Shown here: positions 52,799-61,787 of the stretch, in pieces
Numbering within the stretch: the stretch's first letter is position 1
Layout of the letters: each line of letters starts with the position of its first letter
NCBI GenBank assembly: GCA_020636215.1
Contig: JACJYG010000004.1
Coordinates: 1,550,001 to 1,614,000 of the forward strand
Direction of reading: 5' to 3'
Length of the DNA stretch: 64,000 bases
Source of the DNA: Lewinellaceae bacterium
GTDB taxonomy: Bacteria; Bacteroidota; Bacteroidia; Chitinophagales; Saprospiraceae
Position numbers and translations under genes: made by a program
The notes under the pieces: generated by a model
Seen by the model: the letters and a program-made list of their open reading frames with translations, nothing else
What the model was told of the DNA's origin: nothing
Databases searched by the model: none

Positions 52799-54437
52799 AT
52801 TCAGCTGCAGTGGGGTGAAATTTTAGCAGGATAGTGGTATTAAAGCCCAGCCCTTTATCCAGACCGATAGCCGCATTGGGAGGAGCGGCCGGGCTGCCGC
52901 CCGCAGCCGGGTCGGTGCTGATGCCATCCAGGGGTTGACTGGGAAAAGGGGCCGGCAGGAAGGAAGACTTGTTGAGTTCCTGAACTTCCCTTTCGTTTAG
53001 GTTGTCGCCGGCGTAGAGGAACTGGATGTCCTTGACCCGGAAATCGGCATCGCCTAGCAGCTTGCCTACCAGGGGCAGGCCTTTCAGGTCTACTTTGAGG
53101 TCGAGGTCCAGCCCGATCAGCGATTTAGAAACGGGGGTGGAGCTACCGGGAGGGGTGTCTTTTACCCTCGCGATCAGGGCGTATTTGGGGCTGATGATGA
53201 TGGAGGGAATGAATGCTTCCACCGCATCGTTATCGATGATGCTGCCCGCCAGGTCTTTCAGGCCTATATCGACATTATTGGCTTTGGCGATCAGCAGGTC
53301 GGTTGTGATGTTGTTCTCCTCCAGCATGTCGAGGTCCAGGTCGAATTCCTTGCCGGAGATGAGCATCTTTCCGGTAATGACGACGTGGTAGGTCTCCGTA
53401 CTCTTTTTGGGCAGGACCTTACCTTTTTCGTCTTTGGCTGGTGCTGATTTAGTCAGCTTGATATCCAGTGTCAGGTCCAGTTTCTGGCCGTTTTTGGGGT
53501 ACTTAAACTCAATAGAGAACTCGAAATCCGTTTCCGTTCCATTGCTAAAGGAAAGCTCCATATAGTTGATGTAGAGCTCCTTGATCTGCTCGGGCAGAGA
53601 TACGGTTGTATTCAGCTCTTTGGAGATGGAAGTGATGAGCTGCCCGATCGGGATATTCGATGCCCGCCCCAGGAAGTTCCAGCTCGATGTTTTGCTTGCT
53701 CCGGCGCTTGAGGAGCCATAGCTGGCGCTCAACTCCAGCGGGATGGTATCCAGTTCCATGCTGGCCGACAGGCCGAGATTCAGATTGCCCGCACCACCCG
53801 CTACGTGGAACTGAAAATCCTCCAGGGTGAACCGGTGAATTGTCCAGGGGCCTGCCAGGTCGATACCCGCGTAAAACTGGCTGGTGCGGATATTGTATTC
53901 CACCCGCAAGTCTTCTATGGTGAGGTCGGGAATATCGTTGGTGGAAATGTTCATCCCCAGGTCAGGGAGGACTGTGACTGTTCGCAGGGAAGGCCCCTGT
54001 GAATTAAGGGACAGGTACAGTTGGCCGCTGGGGTAGGCGCCGCCGCAGGACAGCTCGATGTCTTTGCCCAGCAGGGCGGAAGCGCTGATAGCCGCCATGA
54101 CCGCCTTCATGCCCGTGGGCGTGGGGTCATAGATCTGGAAGTCAAACCGCAGGTCTTTGAGGGTTAGTTTGTTGTCAAACAGCTCCCAGTTCTCCAGTTC
54201 GAGATCGAATTCGATGCTTTTGAGTTGTTTGGATGCTTTGGAAAACTGCAGAATGAGGTCCAGCTCTGCACTTTGTTCCTTGGCTGCTGGCAATTGGACA
54301 CCGGAAGGCAGGGCATTACTGGCAAAGGGGATTTTTTTACTGTCTTTCAATTTGCCTATGGCCCTGATGATATCCCCATCCAGCGGATAGTCCACTTCCA
54401 GGGAGAGCTCCAGCTGGTTGCCATCGCCGATGTCCAT
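52557..54437 (-). CDS. DUF6603-like giant protein, middle segment
   Basis: The open frame of 626 codons is coherent from MDIGDGNQLELSLEVDYPLDGDIIRAIGKLKD to about HPTAAEY near 52815. After that it runs out of phase through the linker repeat (reading NPRNFINPRN...). The body is repeated amphipathic beta-strands (IELSCGGAYPSGQLYLSLNSQGPSLRTV; MNISTNDIPDLTIEDLRVEYNIRTSQFYAGIDLAGPW; DLDLDMLEENNITTDLLIAKANNVDIGLKDLAGSI), consistent with a long beta-solenoid or barrel-like lipid-transfer type fold. It overlaps the next segment by 242 bp because of the frameshift. The ATG 54437 is internal to the whole gene. Confidence 0.78.
   Translation of the reverse strand: MDIGDGNQLELSLEVDYPLDGDIIRAIGKLKDSKKIPFASNALPSGVQLPAAKEQSAELDLILQFSKASKQLKSIEFDLELENWELFDNKLTLKDLRFDFQIYDPTPTGMKAVMAAISASALLGKDIELSCGGAYPSGQLYLSLNSQGPSLRTVTVLPDLGMNISTNDIPDLTIEDLRVEYNIRTSQFYAGIDLAGPWTIHRFTLEDFQFHVAGGAGNLNLGLSASMELDTIPLELSASYGSSSAGASKTSSWNFLGRASNIPIGQLITSISKELNTTVSLPEQIKELYINYMELSFSNGTETDFEFSIEFKYPKNGQKLDLTLDIKLTKSAPAKDEKGKVLPKKSTETYHVVITGKMLISGKEFDLDLDMLEENNITTDLLIAKANNVDIGLKDLAGSIIDNDAVEAFIPSIIISPKYALIARVKDTPPGSSTPVSKSLIGLDLDLKVDLKGLPLVGKLLGDADFRVKDIQFLYAGDNLNEREVQELNKSSFLPAPFPSQPLDGISTDPAAGGSPAAPPNAAIGLDKGLGFNTTILLKFHPTAAEYAGRPPQHLKNPRNLNNLRNYRNSINPRKYRNPINPNNPRNFINPRNFIPPAQRRRRHLDRHPAGRRPGAVQPHRLQVQG
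52648..52790. repeat. ~12-bp tandem repeat encoding the Thr/Ser/Pro linker of the DUF6603-like protein
   Basis: About a dozen degenerate copies of units such as GGGGTTGATGAAGTTCCT and GTTCCTGAGGTTGTTGAG. The unit length is a multiple of three, so both overlapping frames stay open through it. Translated in the frame that continues into DUF6603 it gives a TPGTSSTPG-type linker. Confidence 0.8.
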
Positions 54438-55282
54438 TTTAACGTCCCCCTTCAGGCCGATGAAGGAATTGCCGGGTTGGAAATAGAGGGGGGAAGAAAG
54501 GACTAAATCGAGCTCCCCGCTGGCTGTAGTGCCGAATAAGTTACTGGTTGTTGCCAGGGGCAGTTCGAGGCGCAGTACCGGAAAGCCCGGTACGAAGGTT
54601 TGTGCCTGGCCGTAGCCTTTTGTTGTTCAGCCAGGCTTTTGGTGGGATGGTAAACTTCTGCCCGGATGATGGTTTGCTGAAGCTTTTGGTTGAGCTTTTA
54701 ATAGCATTATCAATCGCATCCGGCATTTTCGGGAAATTTCCCCAGAGATAAAGGCTGGATTGCTTCCGAGATCGTCCAGTTCCCCAAGTAGATTGGCTTC
54801 TCCGGTTCCTGCCAGTTGCTCCAGAAAGAAAGCTGGGTAAGCGCAGCGGTGATCGCAGCCTTGTCTGCCGGCGTGTTAGCACCGATATACACCCATAGGG
54901 GTTGCTCAGGCTAACATTACAAAGCAGAAAATTACTGGCGCTGTTGGTAGTTGGGCTCGCTGGCTTGTCCGTCCTTCCTGGCAGCGGCATGCCCTGCATA
55001 CCGGGAAAACACTGGTAAAGTTCCAGCTCCCTGGGGCTGAAAACAGGCGATGAACCAGTTGGCGTCTTTTGGGAGGTAGAGTTGAGCCTTGCAAGCTAAG
55101 TGGTCAAACAAGGTTCACTGCCCTCCACCGTCCGGCTACCATCGGCTGCAGTAGCCTCTGGCTGGCTGGCGCTCAATTTCAGATCCCGACCCTCAAAAAG
55201 GCTTCGAGCTCGTCAACGATCTGCTTGCTGCGGCGGGCAACTAGTGACGGCGGGGTCCTGAACAAAGAATAGGATTTTGCAT
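54438..55282 (-). pseudogene. DUF6603-like giant protein, N-terminal segment, frameshifted
   Basis: From ATG 55282 (MQNPIL) coherent blocks can be followed through at least six shifts: FVQDPAVTSCPPQQADR, IVDELEAFLR, DLKLSASQPEATAADGSRTVEGSEPCLTT, ACKAQLYLPKDANWFIACF, SPRELELYQCFPGMQGMPLPG...SNFLLCNVSLSNPYG, VYIGANTPADKAAITAALTQLSFWSNWQEPEKPIYLGNWTISE, SSLYLWGNFPKMPDAIDNAIKSSTKSFS..., and FVPGFPVLRLELPLATTSNLFGTTASGELDLVLSSPLYFQPGNSFIGLKGDVK, which joins the middle segment. The whole gene, 50429-55282, would encode about 1610 residues without a signal peptide. Confidence 0.68.
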
Positions 55283-55330
55283 TTCCCGGTTTTATGGATG
55301 ATACAGTTCGGTGAAGCCACCTGAAAAGTT

Positions 55331-55695
55331 TTATGGATTTGCCGGCGCGGGCTGGTTTTGCATCAGGGTTTCAAATTGCTTTTTCCAATATAATAGGAGG
55401 GACTTATTTCCGAAGGAATATTCTCCTTCGCCAGGGCGAGGAACTTAGCTTTCAGGGCATTGAAAACCAACTCATTATCCTGGCTCTGCTTAGCGTCAGC
55501 GGTATTCTTTTCTGCTGTATTTGCTTTAGTTTTTCTACTTGAAAGTTTATATCCCGTGTCAGGATTTGTCGTAACAATCGACCTCTGGCTCATTGGCACA
55601 AAAGATCCTTCAGGGATTGGATGATCTTTGCCTGGTCTTGCTGCGGTAGTTTTTCATTGAGTTCCTTTAGGCGGTCTTCCAGATACTTTTTGCAT
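55331..55695 (-). pseudogene. Small coiled-coil protein gene, frameshifted
   Basis: ATG 55695 followed, with shifts, by YLEDRLKELNEKLPQQDQAKIIQSLKDL, RSIVTTNPDTGYKLSSRKTKANTAEKNTADAKQSQDNELVFNALKAKFLALAKENIPSEISPSYY and KKQFETLMQNQPAPANP with a stop at 55331. The intact product would be about 120 residues, helical and charged, without a signal or TM. Its place directly behind the cyclase-like gene suggests a chaperone, immunity or regulatory partner; nothing in the sequence proves it. Confidence 0.45.
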
Positions 55696-55712
55696 TTTTT
55701 GATTCTCGGTAG

Positions 55713-57459
55713 TCAGGGGGCAATGGTATACTGCAGTTCTGTAGCGGTATGCGCCATCATAAATAGATGGATGAACCAGCCCCAGTTGAGCGGAATGTAA
55801 TACCAGCCTTTAAGGAAGTTGATCAGTGCCAGGAATTGGGCATGGCTTTGAATGAGCAGGGCAGTATTCAGTCACACCAGTCGGCAAATGCCTTTGGTAG
55901 GAAAAAGGCTACCGGATACTCGATGTCATTGACGCCGGTAGCCCACCTTCATCGCTGTGAAAGGCAACAAGTAGTTGGTCTTAGGGTATTTCGTGTCGAC
56001 AAAGGTGTTCAGGGAACCTACGGCAAGTGTAACCGCTTCATTGACATTACCCTTTAAGCTGCTTTCCAGGTTGCCAATAGATTCAAAACCAGGAATGAAT
56101 TCCATGTAAACGTTTCTGGACGCTCTGATTTCCAGTGAAAATTTCTTCCGCACTGGCAACAGGTAGTACCGCTCGTTAAGGGCAGTTCCTCATAATTTAT
56201 ATATTCTACATTGCGGGCGATCCGGGGTCATTCACCAAGCCCTCTTCTGATATTCTGACCAGTTCCTGAAACCCTCCTGCCGGAATATCGGTATACGGCA
56301 AAAGGTCGTAATCGCCAGATACTGCATTCTTATAATGATCGGGAGAGGTAGCCTCATAAGGAGGATTGGGGTTCATAATGCCATCGATCGTACGCCATTC
56401 GTTGAATCCTGCGGGGCGGTTGATTTGAAACTCGCTTGATAGTTTTTGGCTGAGTTGAGCCAGCGCGCCCGTGTCTAATTGTACCGTGTTGTCTGGTTCG
56501 GGTTCGGCAACCAATTTTGAAAAGCCAATGCCTACCGCAGGTTTGATCACTGCTCCAGTGGTTTTGTCTTTCTTTAGCCCTGCATTGGCATAGTCTGTTG
56601 GCAGGTACTCTTTTTCCGTATAATTTGGCGGTTTTGCGTCGTCTGGAATCCGGGTGTACACTTTACCGTAGTAGAGGCTCCAAAGTTGGGTTGTTTTATC
56701 CTGTTTCATGAGGAACTCCATGACCACAGTGGCTTTGGAGTGGTCCCTTACCCCGGTTGCTTTATCGGGCGCCGCATTGGTATCCAGGCCATAAACCGTA
56801 TCCGCTCCAATTGCATTGGCCAGCAATGGTTTTTTCAGAAAGGCCGTCTTTTTTCGAGCCGCTGTGATCTTTAATGGAACGAAGGCCCGGGCTACAAAAT
56901 CCGTATCCGTATCATTCATGCCGAACTTGGCAACCAGGTATTTTTTCTTGTAATCATAGTGGCTGGTCAAGTTGGATTCAATACCGAAAGTACCATTTTT
57001 ATTGAAAGCCGGGTGGCGGCACAGAAAGCCCGACATAGGTACAGTTGCACGACTTGGCTTTGATGAAGTAGCCCTTCAGGTCGTGGCGCTCCTCGATCAG
57101 TTGAGTCGTTGCACCTCCGGGCACCCGGGTAGATACCACACCATTTAAGTTATCCGCCACGCCTTTAAAGCAAGCCCGCATTTTATCGGGAAACCCTTGT
57201 GCCAAAAAATCCTTTTGCTGGATGGATTCAGCGTACACTTTTTAAAGTGGCTATTATTGGGATCAGAAGGATAGCTTCGATTCAGAATACTTTCGGCAGT
57301 ATTAATCTTTTTCAGGATCAGACCCCACCTGGAAATAATATCATCATTATCATTATAAATATCAGACAGGTATTTAATCTCAGTATTTTTAACATTGCTG
57401 CCCCAGGGGCGTCCGGTGGGCGGGGTGAAATTTACAACTCTCACAGGTGGTAATGGCAT
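55713..57459 (-). pseudogene. Anthrax edema factor/ExoY-like nucleotidyl cyclase toxin gene, frameshifted
   Basis: ATG 57459 starts MPLPPVRVVNFTPPTGRPWG. With about four single-base shifts the blocks give a protein of ~580 residues. Family features: KGYFIKAKSCN then VPMSGFLCRHPAFNK (near 57080-57005), where the two Lys spaced by 7 match K346/K353 of edema factor; SGDYDLL (near 56305) matching the D-x-D metal pair (D491/D493); and AFHSDEGG then GVNDIEYPVAFFLP (near 55960-55890), matching the catalytic His and the following Y-P block. The C-terminal INTALLIQSHAQFLALINFLKGWYYIPLNWGWF-like part ends at 55713. The longest clean frame is 56206-57036. Known relatives make cAMP or cGMP/cUMP after binding host calmodulin or actin. 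No signal peptide. The equivalent of the conserved Asn after the His falls in a frameshift and is not visible. Confidence 0.65.
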
Positions 57460-57498
57460 AACAAAAAGAATTAAAAGTTAAAAAAAAGCCTATATCTG

Positions 57499-57530
57499 CC
57501 GGGGCGGCTTTTTGTTTTGGGCCGCCCCGG
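57499..57530 (-). terminator. GC-rich hairpin with T-run between fibre gene and cyclase-like gene
   Basis: CCGGGGCGGC (57499-57508) pairs with GCCGCCCCGG (57521-57530), 15 bp downstream of the fibre-protein stop on the minus strand. In that direction it is followed after 10 nt by nine T's. It should end or attenuate transcription before the cyclase-like gene. Confidence 0.75.
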
Positions 57531-57544
57531 GCTTATTTTCTCCC

Positions 57545-58966
57545 TTACCTGGCCTCCACCATTTCCTTCCGGAAGAAAATGGCGTTGACCGCAACACTAT
57601 TGACGTCCTGATCCGCATAGATCATGACCTCGAGCTGGAGATTAGTATTACCGTTATCTATGATCCTCATAGTGAATCGGCCCTTATTATCATCGCGTGC
57701 ATCGTACTCGGAAATATCGTATCCGGCCACAATCCCGATGTAGTCATTCTTTGGAATGCCGGTATCCACCAGGCAATACTTACTATTCCAGTTGTTGCTT
57801 TGGGGTTTTGGGTTACCGTAAATGGTTTTGGAGATGATCGGCGCCGCGTTCTTGACCGTCATCCGGCCGTTCACATTCAGGTTGCCGTTGGTTTGGGAAT
57901 TGCCACTTACAGTGAGGCTTTGACGCACCTCTGTATTGCCATTGATGGTGGCGCCGCCGCCGATAGTCGCCCCACCTCCGATGGTGGCGGCTCCTCTTGT
58001 AGCAATATTTCCGGTGTTGCTTTCTATCGTCAGGTTATTGGCAGAGCCATTGGTGAAGGCGACAGAAGTACCGCTTTCTGCGTTTATGGCCAGAGCATTG
58101 GGGGTTTCGCTGATCTGGTATTTTTCATCGGAACCCAGCTTGATGAGGCTGGCATCATTTTTTCCGCTTTTACTTGGTTCGATAAATAAGAATTTTTGAT
58201 TCGGCTGGTTATTCTTTTCTTGTAGGGTCATTTCTATCGTGCTACCATAAGTTGTATTAGCTATTGTTAATACTTTGCCTGGCTCTTGTTTACTCTCTAT
58301 GTAATAGCTGCCATTTTCAGCGGCAATAAGTTTGAATTGTTGTGAGGCAAGTCCGTTTTGTTGGTTCTGCTGATCCATGATATTATTGGAAAAGCGAGCT
58401 ACTAAACCACTATTTACATTTTGGATCCAATAATAGCCATTGTCACCGGGAAGAAGTTTCCACTGTTGCTGCTTATTATTCCCGAAGGCATTATTGACTA
58501 AGTTGATTCTACCTCCCGGGTCCTTAGAAAAATTGTAGACGTCCCATACCATTCCGTTTCCAGCCTGTACGTAATAGATCTGGTTGGAAGTGGGCGGAAA
58601 GAATCGCTCTTTGACCCAGAGATCGCCATTGACCGCCAAAGAGGGACTGCCATTTTCACTTGTGAAGGAGGCTACCTCCATCCCATTAGCATACACTCCC
58701 ACCTGCCCATCCTTCCGGCTGGAGATACCTGTGCTGCCGTCACCGTTGTTGAAGGAATAGCCGGTGTTGTTGTCTTTTCCGGGTTGCAGGGCGCCGCCCT
58801 CTGCCCGCATGCCGCCTTTGATGTTAAGTGTAGCGGCGTTGGTTTGGTTGGTGCCGATGCCGACTTTGTTATCTCGTATAGATAATGGGGATTTCTGAAT
58901 ATTACCAAAGGAGGAATTCAATTCATTATATTCACCGGGGATGTTGAGTTGGGTTGTAGAAAACAA
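57545..58966 (-). CDS. Fibre/beta-trefoil lectin-like protein, main part
   Basis: A clean 473-codon frame that continues a longer protein starting at 59472. First comes a tail-fibre-like stretch (SIRDNKVGIGTNQTNAATLNIKGGMRAEGG..., VNGDLWVKERF). A ricin-type beta-trefoil region follows (QQWKLLPGDNGYYWIQNVNSGLVARFSN..., FKLIAAENGSYYIESKQEPGKVLTIAN..., QKFLF; about residues 130-260), with typical QxW-like and YYI repeats. A Gly/Asn-rich repeat (ATIGGGATIGGGATINGNTEVRQSLTVSGNSQTNGNLNVNG) resembles trimeric fibre shafts, and a C-terminal beta domain with IRIIDNGNTNLQLEVMIYADQ closes the protein. Likely an exported glycan-binding fibre. Product role in the island: target recognition or surface anchor (inference). 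Confidence 0.78.
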   Translation of the reverse strand: MFSTTQLNIPGEYNELNSSFGNIQKSPLSIRDNKVGIGTNQTNAATLNIKGGMRAEGGALQPGKDNNTGYSFNNGDGSTGISSRKDGQVGVYANGMEVASFTSENGSPSLAVNGDLWVKERFFPPTSNQIYYVQAGNGMVWDVYNFSKDPGGRINLVNNAFGNNKQQQWKLLPGDNGYYWIQNVNSGLVARFSNNIMDQQNQQNGLASQQFKLIAAENGSYYIESKQEPGKVLTIANTTYGSTIEMTLQEKNNQPNQKFLFIEPSKSGKNDASLIKLGSDEKYQISETPNALAINAESGTSVAFTNGSANNLTIESNTGNIATRGAATIGGGATIGGGATINGNTEVRQSLTVSGNSQTNGNLNVNGRMTVKNAAPIISKTIYGNPKPQSNNWNSKYCLVDTGIPKNDYIGIVAGYDISEYDARDDNKGRFTMRIIDNGNTNLQLEVMIYADQDVNSVAVNAIFFRKEMVEAR

Positions 58967-59472
58967 AGACTGTGCCGGTAATCCGGCAGTTTGGTAAGCA
59001 AACCAGATATGGCAACTTAACGAATTAGTGGTTTTATTAAAATATCTTCTTTTGCCTCGATAGTGTATGACCTGTAAGTAGCGTCGATTAATTGATCATC
59101 GTTGCTGCAATCCCATCTGCTGTCAACCTTTTATCTTCATCAAAATAAGTATGAACCGTTACCTGGCTGTACCAGTCAGAAGTAGTAAGCGCCAGGTAGT
59201 TTGGGTTCCTCATTGTTCTTACCAGGATCAATGATAAACCGGATCAGGATAGATTCTCCTTTCTTGATGGTATAACTGTTATCATTGGCTCTCAAGTACT
59301 ATTATTGTTGTAGTTGTAAATGCCGATATTGATGGTGTTCGGAGTTTTTCCGTCATTGACTAGTGGCGCCATCTAAAACATGGTCGTTAAAGGAGGTAGA
59401 AAGTGATTGCTGGCTCCAAATGGAAACGGAGGTTAGCAGGGTAAAGACGGTGGCAATGGTGTATTTGAACAT
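58967..59472 (-). pseudogene. Fibre/lectin-like protein, signal peptide and N-terminal domain, frameshifted
   Basis: ATG 59472 gives a clear signal peptide (MFKYTIATVFTLLTSVSIWSQQSLSTS). Then, across about four shifts, coherent blocks appear: INIGIYNYNNN, NDNSYTIKKGESILIRFIIDPGKNNEEPKLPGA, DWYSQVTVHTYFDEDKRLTADGIAATMINQLIDATYRSYTIEAKEDI, and AYQTAGLPAQSLFSTTQLNIPGEYNEL, which runs directly into the long frame at 58966. The complete protein would be about 640 residues and is the only island member with an export signal in this window. Confidence 0.65.
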
Positions 59473-59533
59473 GGCATCAGGTTTTACTAATTTATTAATC
59501 ATTGACTGTTTTGGTTTAGTGCTTGGTTGGTTT

Positions 59534-61271
59534 TTAGCCAACCTCCCGGATCTCCGGGCTGCCGGAGAAGGCGGCGGTGGCATCGAATGGGCTGATGGGT
59601 GCGTTCCAGCAGGGCTTCAATGGCGGGCTGGAGCGGCTGAAAATTTCACTCAGCTGGGGAGGTACGCTGATCTGTCTGTACCACCTGGTAGTATCATTAG
59701 TCGTTTTGGTGACCCAGCCTTTATTGATAAGTTCTTTCAAAGTGCTTCTGTATTAAGGTCTTTTCTTCGCTCAGGAAATCTTTCAGCCTCGCTTTAGTAA
59801 GAATGCCATTGGTGCCTATGGTTTCCAGCCTTTCTCCTCTTTTTCTACCCACGTCCAGCCGTAGCCTGGTTCATTGGGCACCGAGAGGTGGATCCGCCCG
59901 GGTAAAGTGAGGATGGGCGCCGTGAGGAAGGTGATCTCGATATGAGACAGTGCCTGCTGGTACTGTTCAGGCGGCAGGTTGATATTTTCACGGGCAGCAA
60001 TCCGCAGGTGGCATGTACTGCGCCACGCGGGTCGATAAGCATACTCACCTCAACGGGTTCTTCCTGTAATGGGGACAGGTTGAACTGGAAAGGCTTACCA
60101 TCCTGGCTGTGCGTGACAATTGTAGGATGGTGGTTGCCGGGTTGAAACTCTGAGGGCGTAAAAGATGTCATCGAAGTAAATCCGCCGGCAGGGGCTGGGT
60201 AATGAACCGGGCGGTAATTATCGATCCAATACCCCAGCAGCCCATCGTTCAGTTGCCGGAATTCTCTAAGCGCAGGGGATCTGTACCTGCTCCAGGGCAT
60301 TGGTGGTGCGGTGATAAGCATCGGCAGCTACCGGCTTATTCCGGTTTGGCTTTTGGCGGTTCCATACCTGCCGAGGTCTCCCGAATGCGCCCTGGTTTAC
60401 GGCGGTACGCCTTTCTGTTCGAGCTGGATCGCCGCCCGCACCAGGTACCGGTTTACCCATCAGCAGCGCGAGGGCATCGTGCTGCGGGCTGTTATCCGGA
60501 GCGCAATTGTCCAACCCCATATCGATTACTGTGATGAAATTGGGAATAAGTTTTGCTGGTTGTCCACGTGCTGCTCTGGTAGAAGTCGGCAAAGGCGTTG
60601 TATGGTATTCGACAAGTGCGGGTCGGCGATATATCCGGGCTGTTCCGTAAAGCCTGCCCTGGAAACACCCTCCATTGGTAGTTTTATCGATATAACCGAG
60701 TGGCTACGTCCAGGCATATACCATCAGGCTGTTGTCGAGGTTGTTGGCTTCAATAACCAGCCGCAAACCGGGCTGGTGGCGGGATGGCTGTTGGTTTCCA
60801 CCAGGCTTTGCCTTTTCCCGGCGGGCGGGCTGCTGATATTGGCGGACAGCCAGCGGAAGTTGAGCCGTGTGGGCTGTGCCAGCCGGGGCGCCAGGGCAAT
60901 ATCTTTGGGCGCCCAGTAGTACCAGCTTTAGGACGGTCAGGGGTACTTCATTGTACAGGTTGGCGCTTGTGGCTGGTAGTATCGGTAGAAAGTGTCGATC
61001 AGGTTTAAATTCATGATGCTCAGCTTCCTGCCCGAAAAGGAGAAAGGCGCCATCAGATCCGGAGAATAGAGATTTTGCCCCTGAACGGCAGCGCGGACTT
61101 TAGCGGCAAGACCTGCCCTTGTTTATTGCTTTTTGAGGATCGGCAATGTTGAGCTGGTAGGTTTGATACAGGCTAAGCATTGCCTTATTGAAGCCTCCCA
61201 ATACCTGAGACAGGTAGGCACACTGCAGAGGTTTTTGTAGGCGTAATAGTCCATCACCTTATGGAGGATGC
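59534..61271 (-). pseudogene. Giant polyproline protein, C-terminal third, frameshifted
   Basis: Coherent blocks of one protein are spread over all three minus frames: SQVLGGFNKAMLSLYQTYQLNIADPQKAI; FSFSGRKLSIMNLNLIDTFYRYYQPQAPTC; APKDIALAPRLAQPTRLNFRWLSANISS; NSHPATSPVCGWLLK, then NNLDNSLMVYAW; LIPNFITVIDMGLDNCAPDNSPQHDALALLMGKP; LREFRQLNDGLLGYWIDNYRPVHY...GGFTSMTSFTPSEFQPGN..PLQEEPVEVSMLIDPRGAVHATCGLLPV; LPGRIHLSVPNEPGYGWTWVEKEE; RLETIGTNGILTKARLKDFLSEEKTLIQK; and LKELINKGWVTKTTNDTTRWYRQISVPPQLSEIFSRSS...REVG to stop 59534. I recall the LAPRLAQP..LNFRWLSA, NPVCGWLLPNxLDxSL and VPNEPGYxWxWVE blocks from large uncharacterised bacterial proteins; no function is known to me. Confidence 0.65.
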
Positions 61272-61787
61272 CTACCTTACTTGGTGCCAAATGATAAGGT
61301 TATTGAAGTTATCATACAGGTACTGTACCTTGTGCTTTAATATCCGTGATTTTCTGGCGGCAAAAACAGGCTCAGGTTCGACGGTACTGATCTCCTTTTT
61401 CAACCATGGAATGAAATTGACGTCGTTCTGTAAGTCAAAATCAGTTTGTTTTTCTTCAGCGATATTATTTTGTTGGAAGTATTGTGCTTTTAGCTGTAGG
61501 TGTTCCATAGCCCATGGGACGAAAGCATCTATGTCGTCCTTAGGGCTGGGGCCTGTGTCAGTACCGCCATTTCCCGGAGTGCCTGCGCCCAGTACCAGGA
61601 TACAATCCGGGCAATTTTCCATCCGGGTTTTAGTAAGGCAGGTGCTTATCCAGCCGGTGATCACTTGTGCATCGCTGTCTTTATCTGATACCGGTGTGAT
61701 GGCGGCGGCAAAAATGGGGTCCTTGTCTTTTACCCAGCTAGCGATTGGTTTTTGTCCAGAGGGACAGCTCTTTTTCACGGCATTCAA
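61272..61787 (-). CDS. Giant polyproline protein, segment after a frameshift
   Basis: A clean frame of 171 codons that continues the upstream long frame after a single shift at about 61800 (KKIIDKLAPDI then LNAVKKSCPSGQKPIASWVKDKDPIFAAAITPVSDKDSDAQVITGWISTCLTKTRMENCPDCILVLGAGTPGNGG...). It ends YLYDNFNNLIIWHQVR at a stop that is itself the result of another shift. A separate gene is unlikely: the ATG at 61787 has no leader, and the product runs in phase order with its neighbours. Confidence 0.6.
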   Translation of the reverse strand: MNAVKKSCPSGQKPIASWVKDKDPIFAAAITPVSDKDSDAQVITGWISTCLTKTRMENCPDCILVLGAGTPGNGGTDTGPSPKDDIDAFVPWAMEHLQLKAQYFQQNNIAEEKQTDFDLQNDVNFIPWLKKEISTVEPEPVFAARKSRILKHKVQYLYDNFNNLIIWHQVR

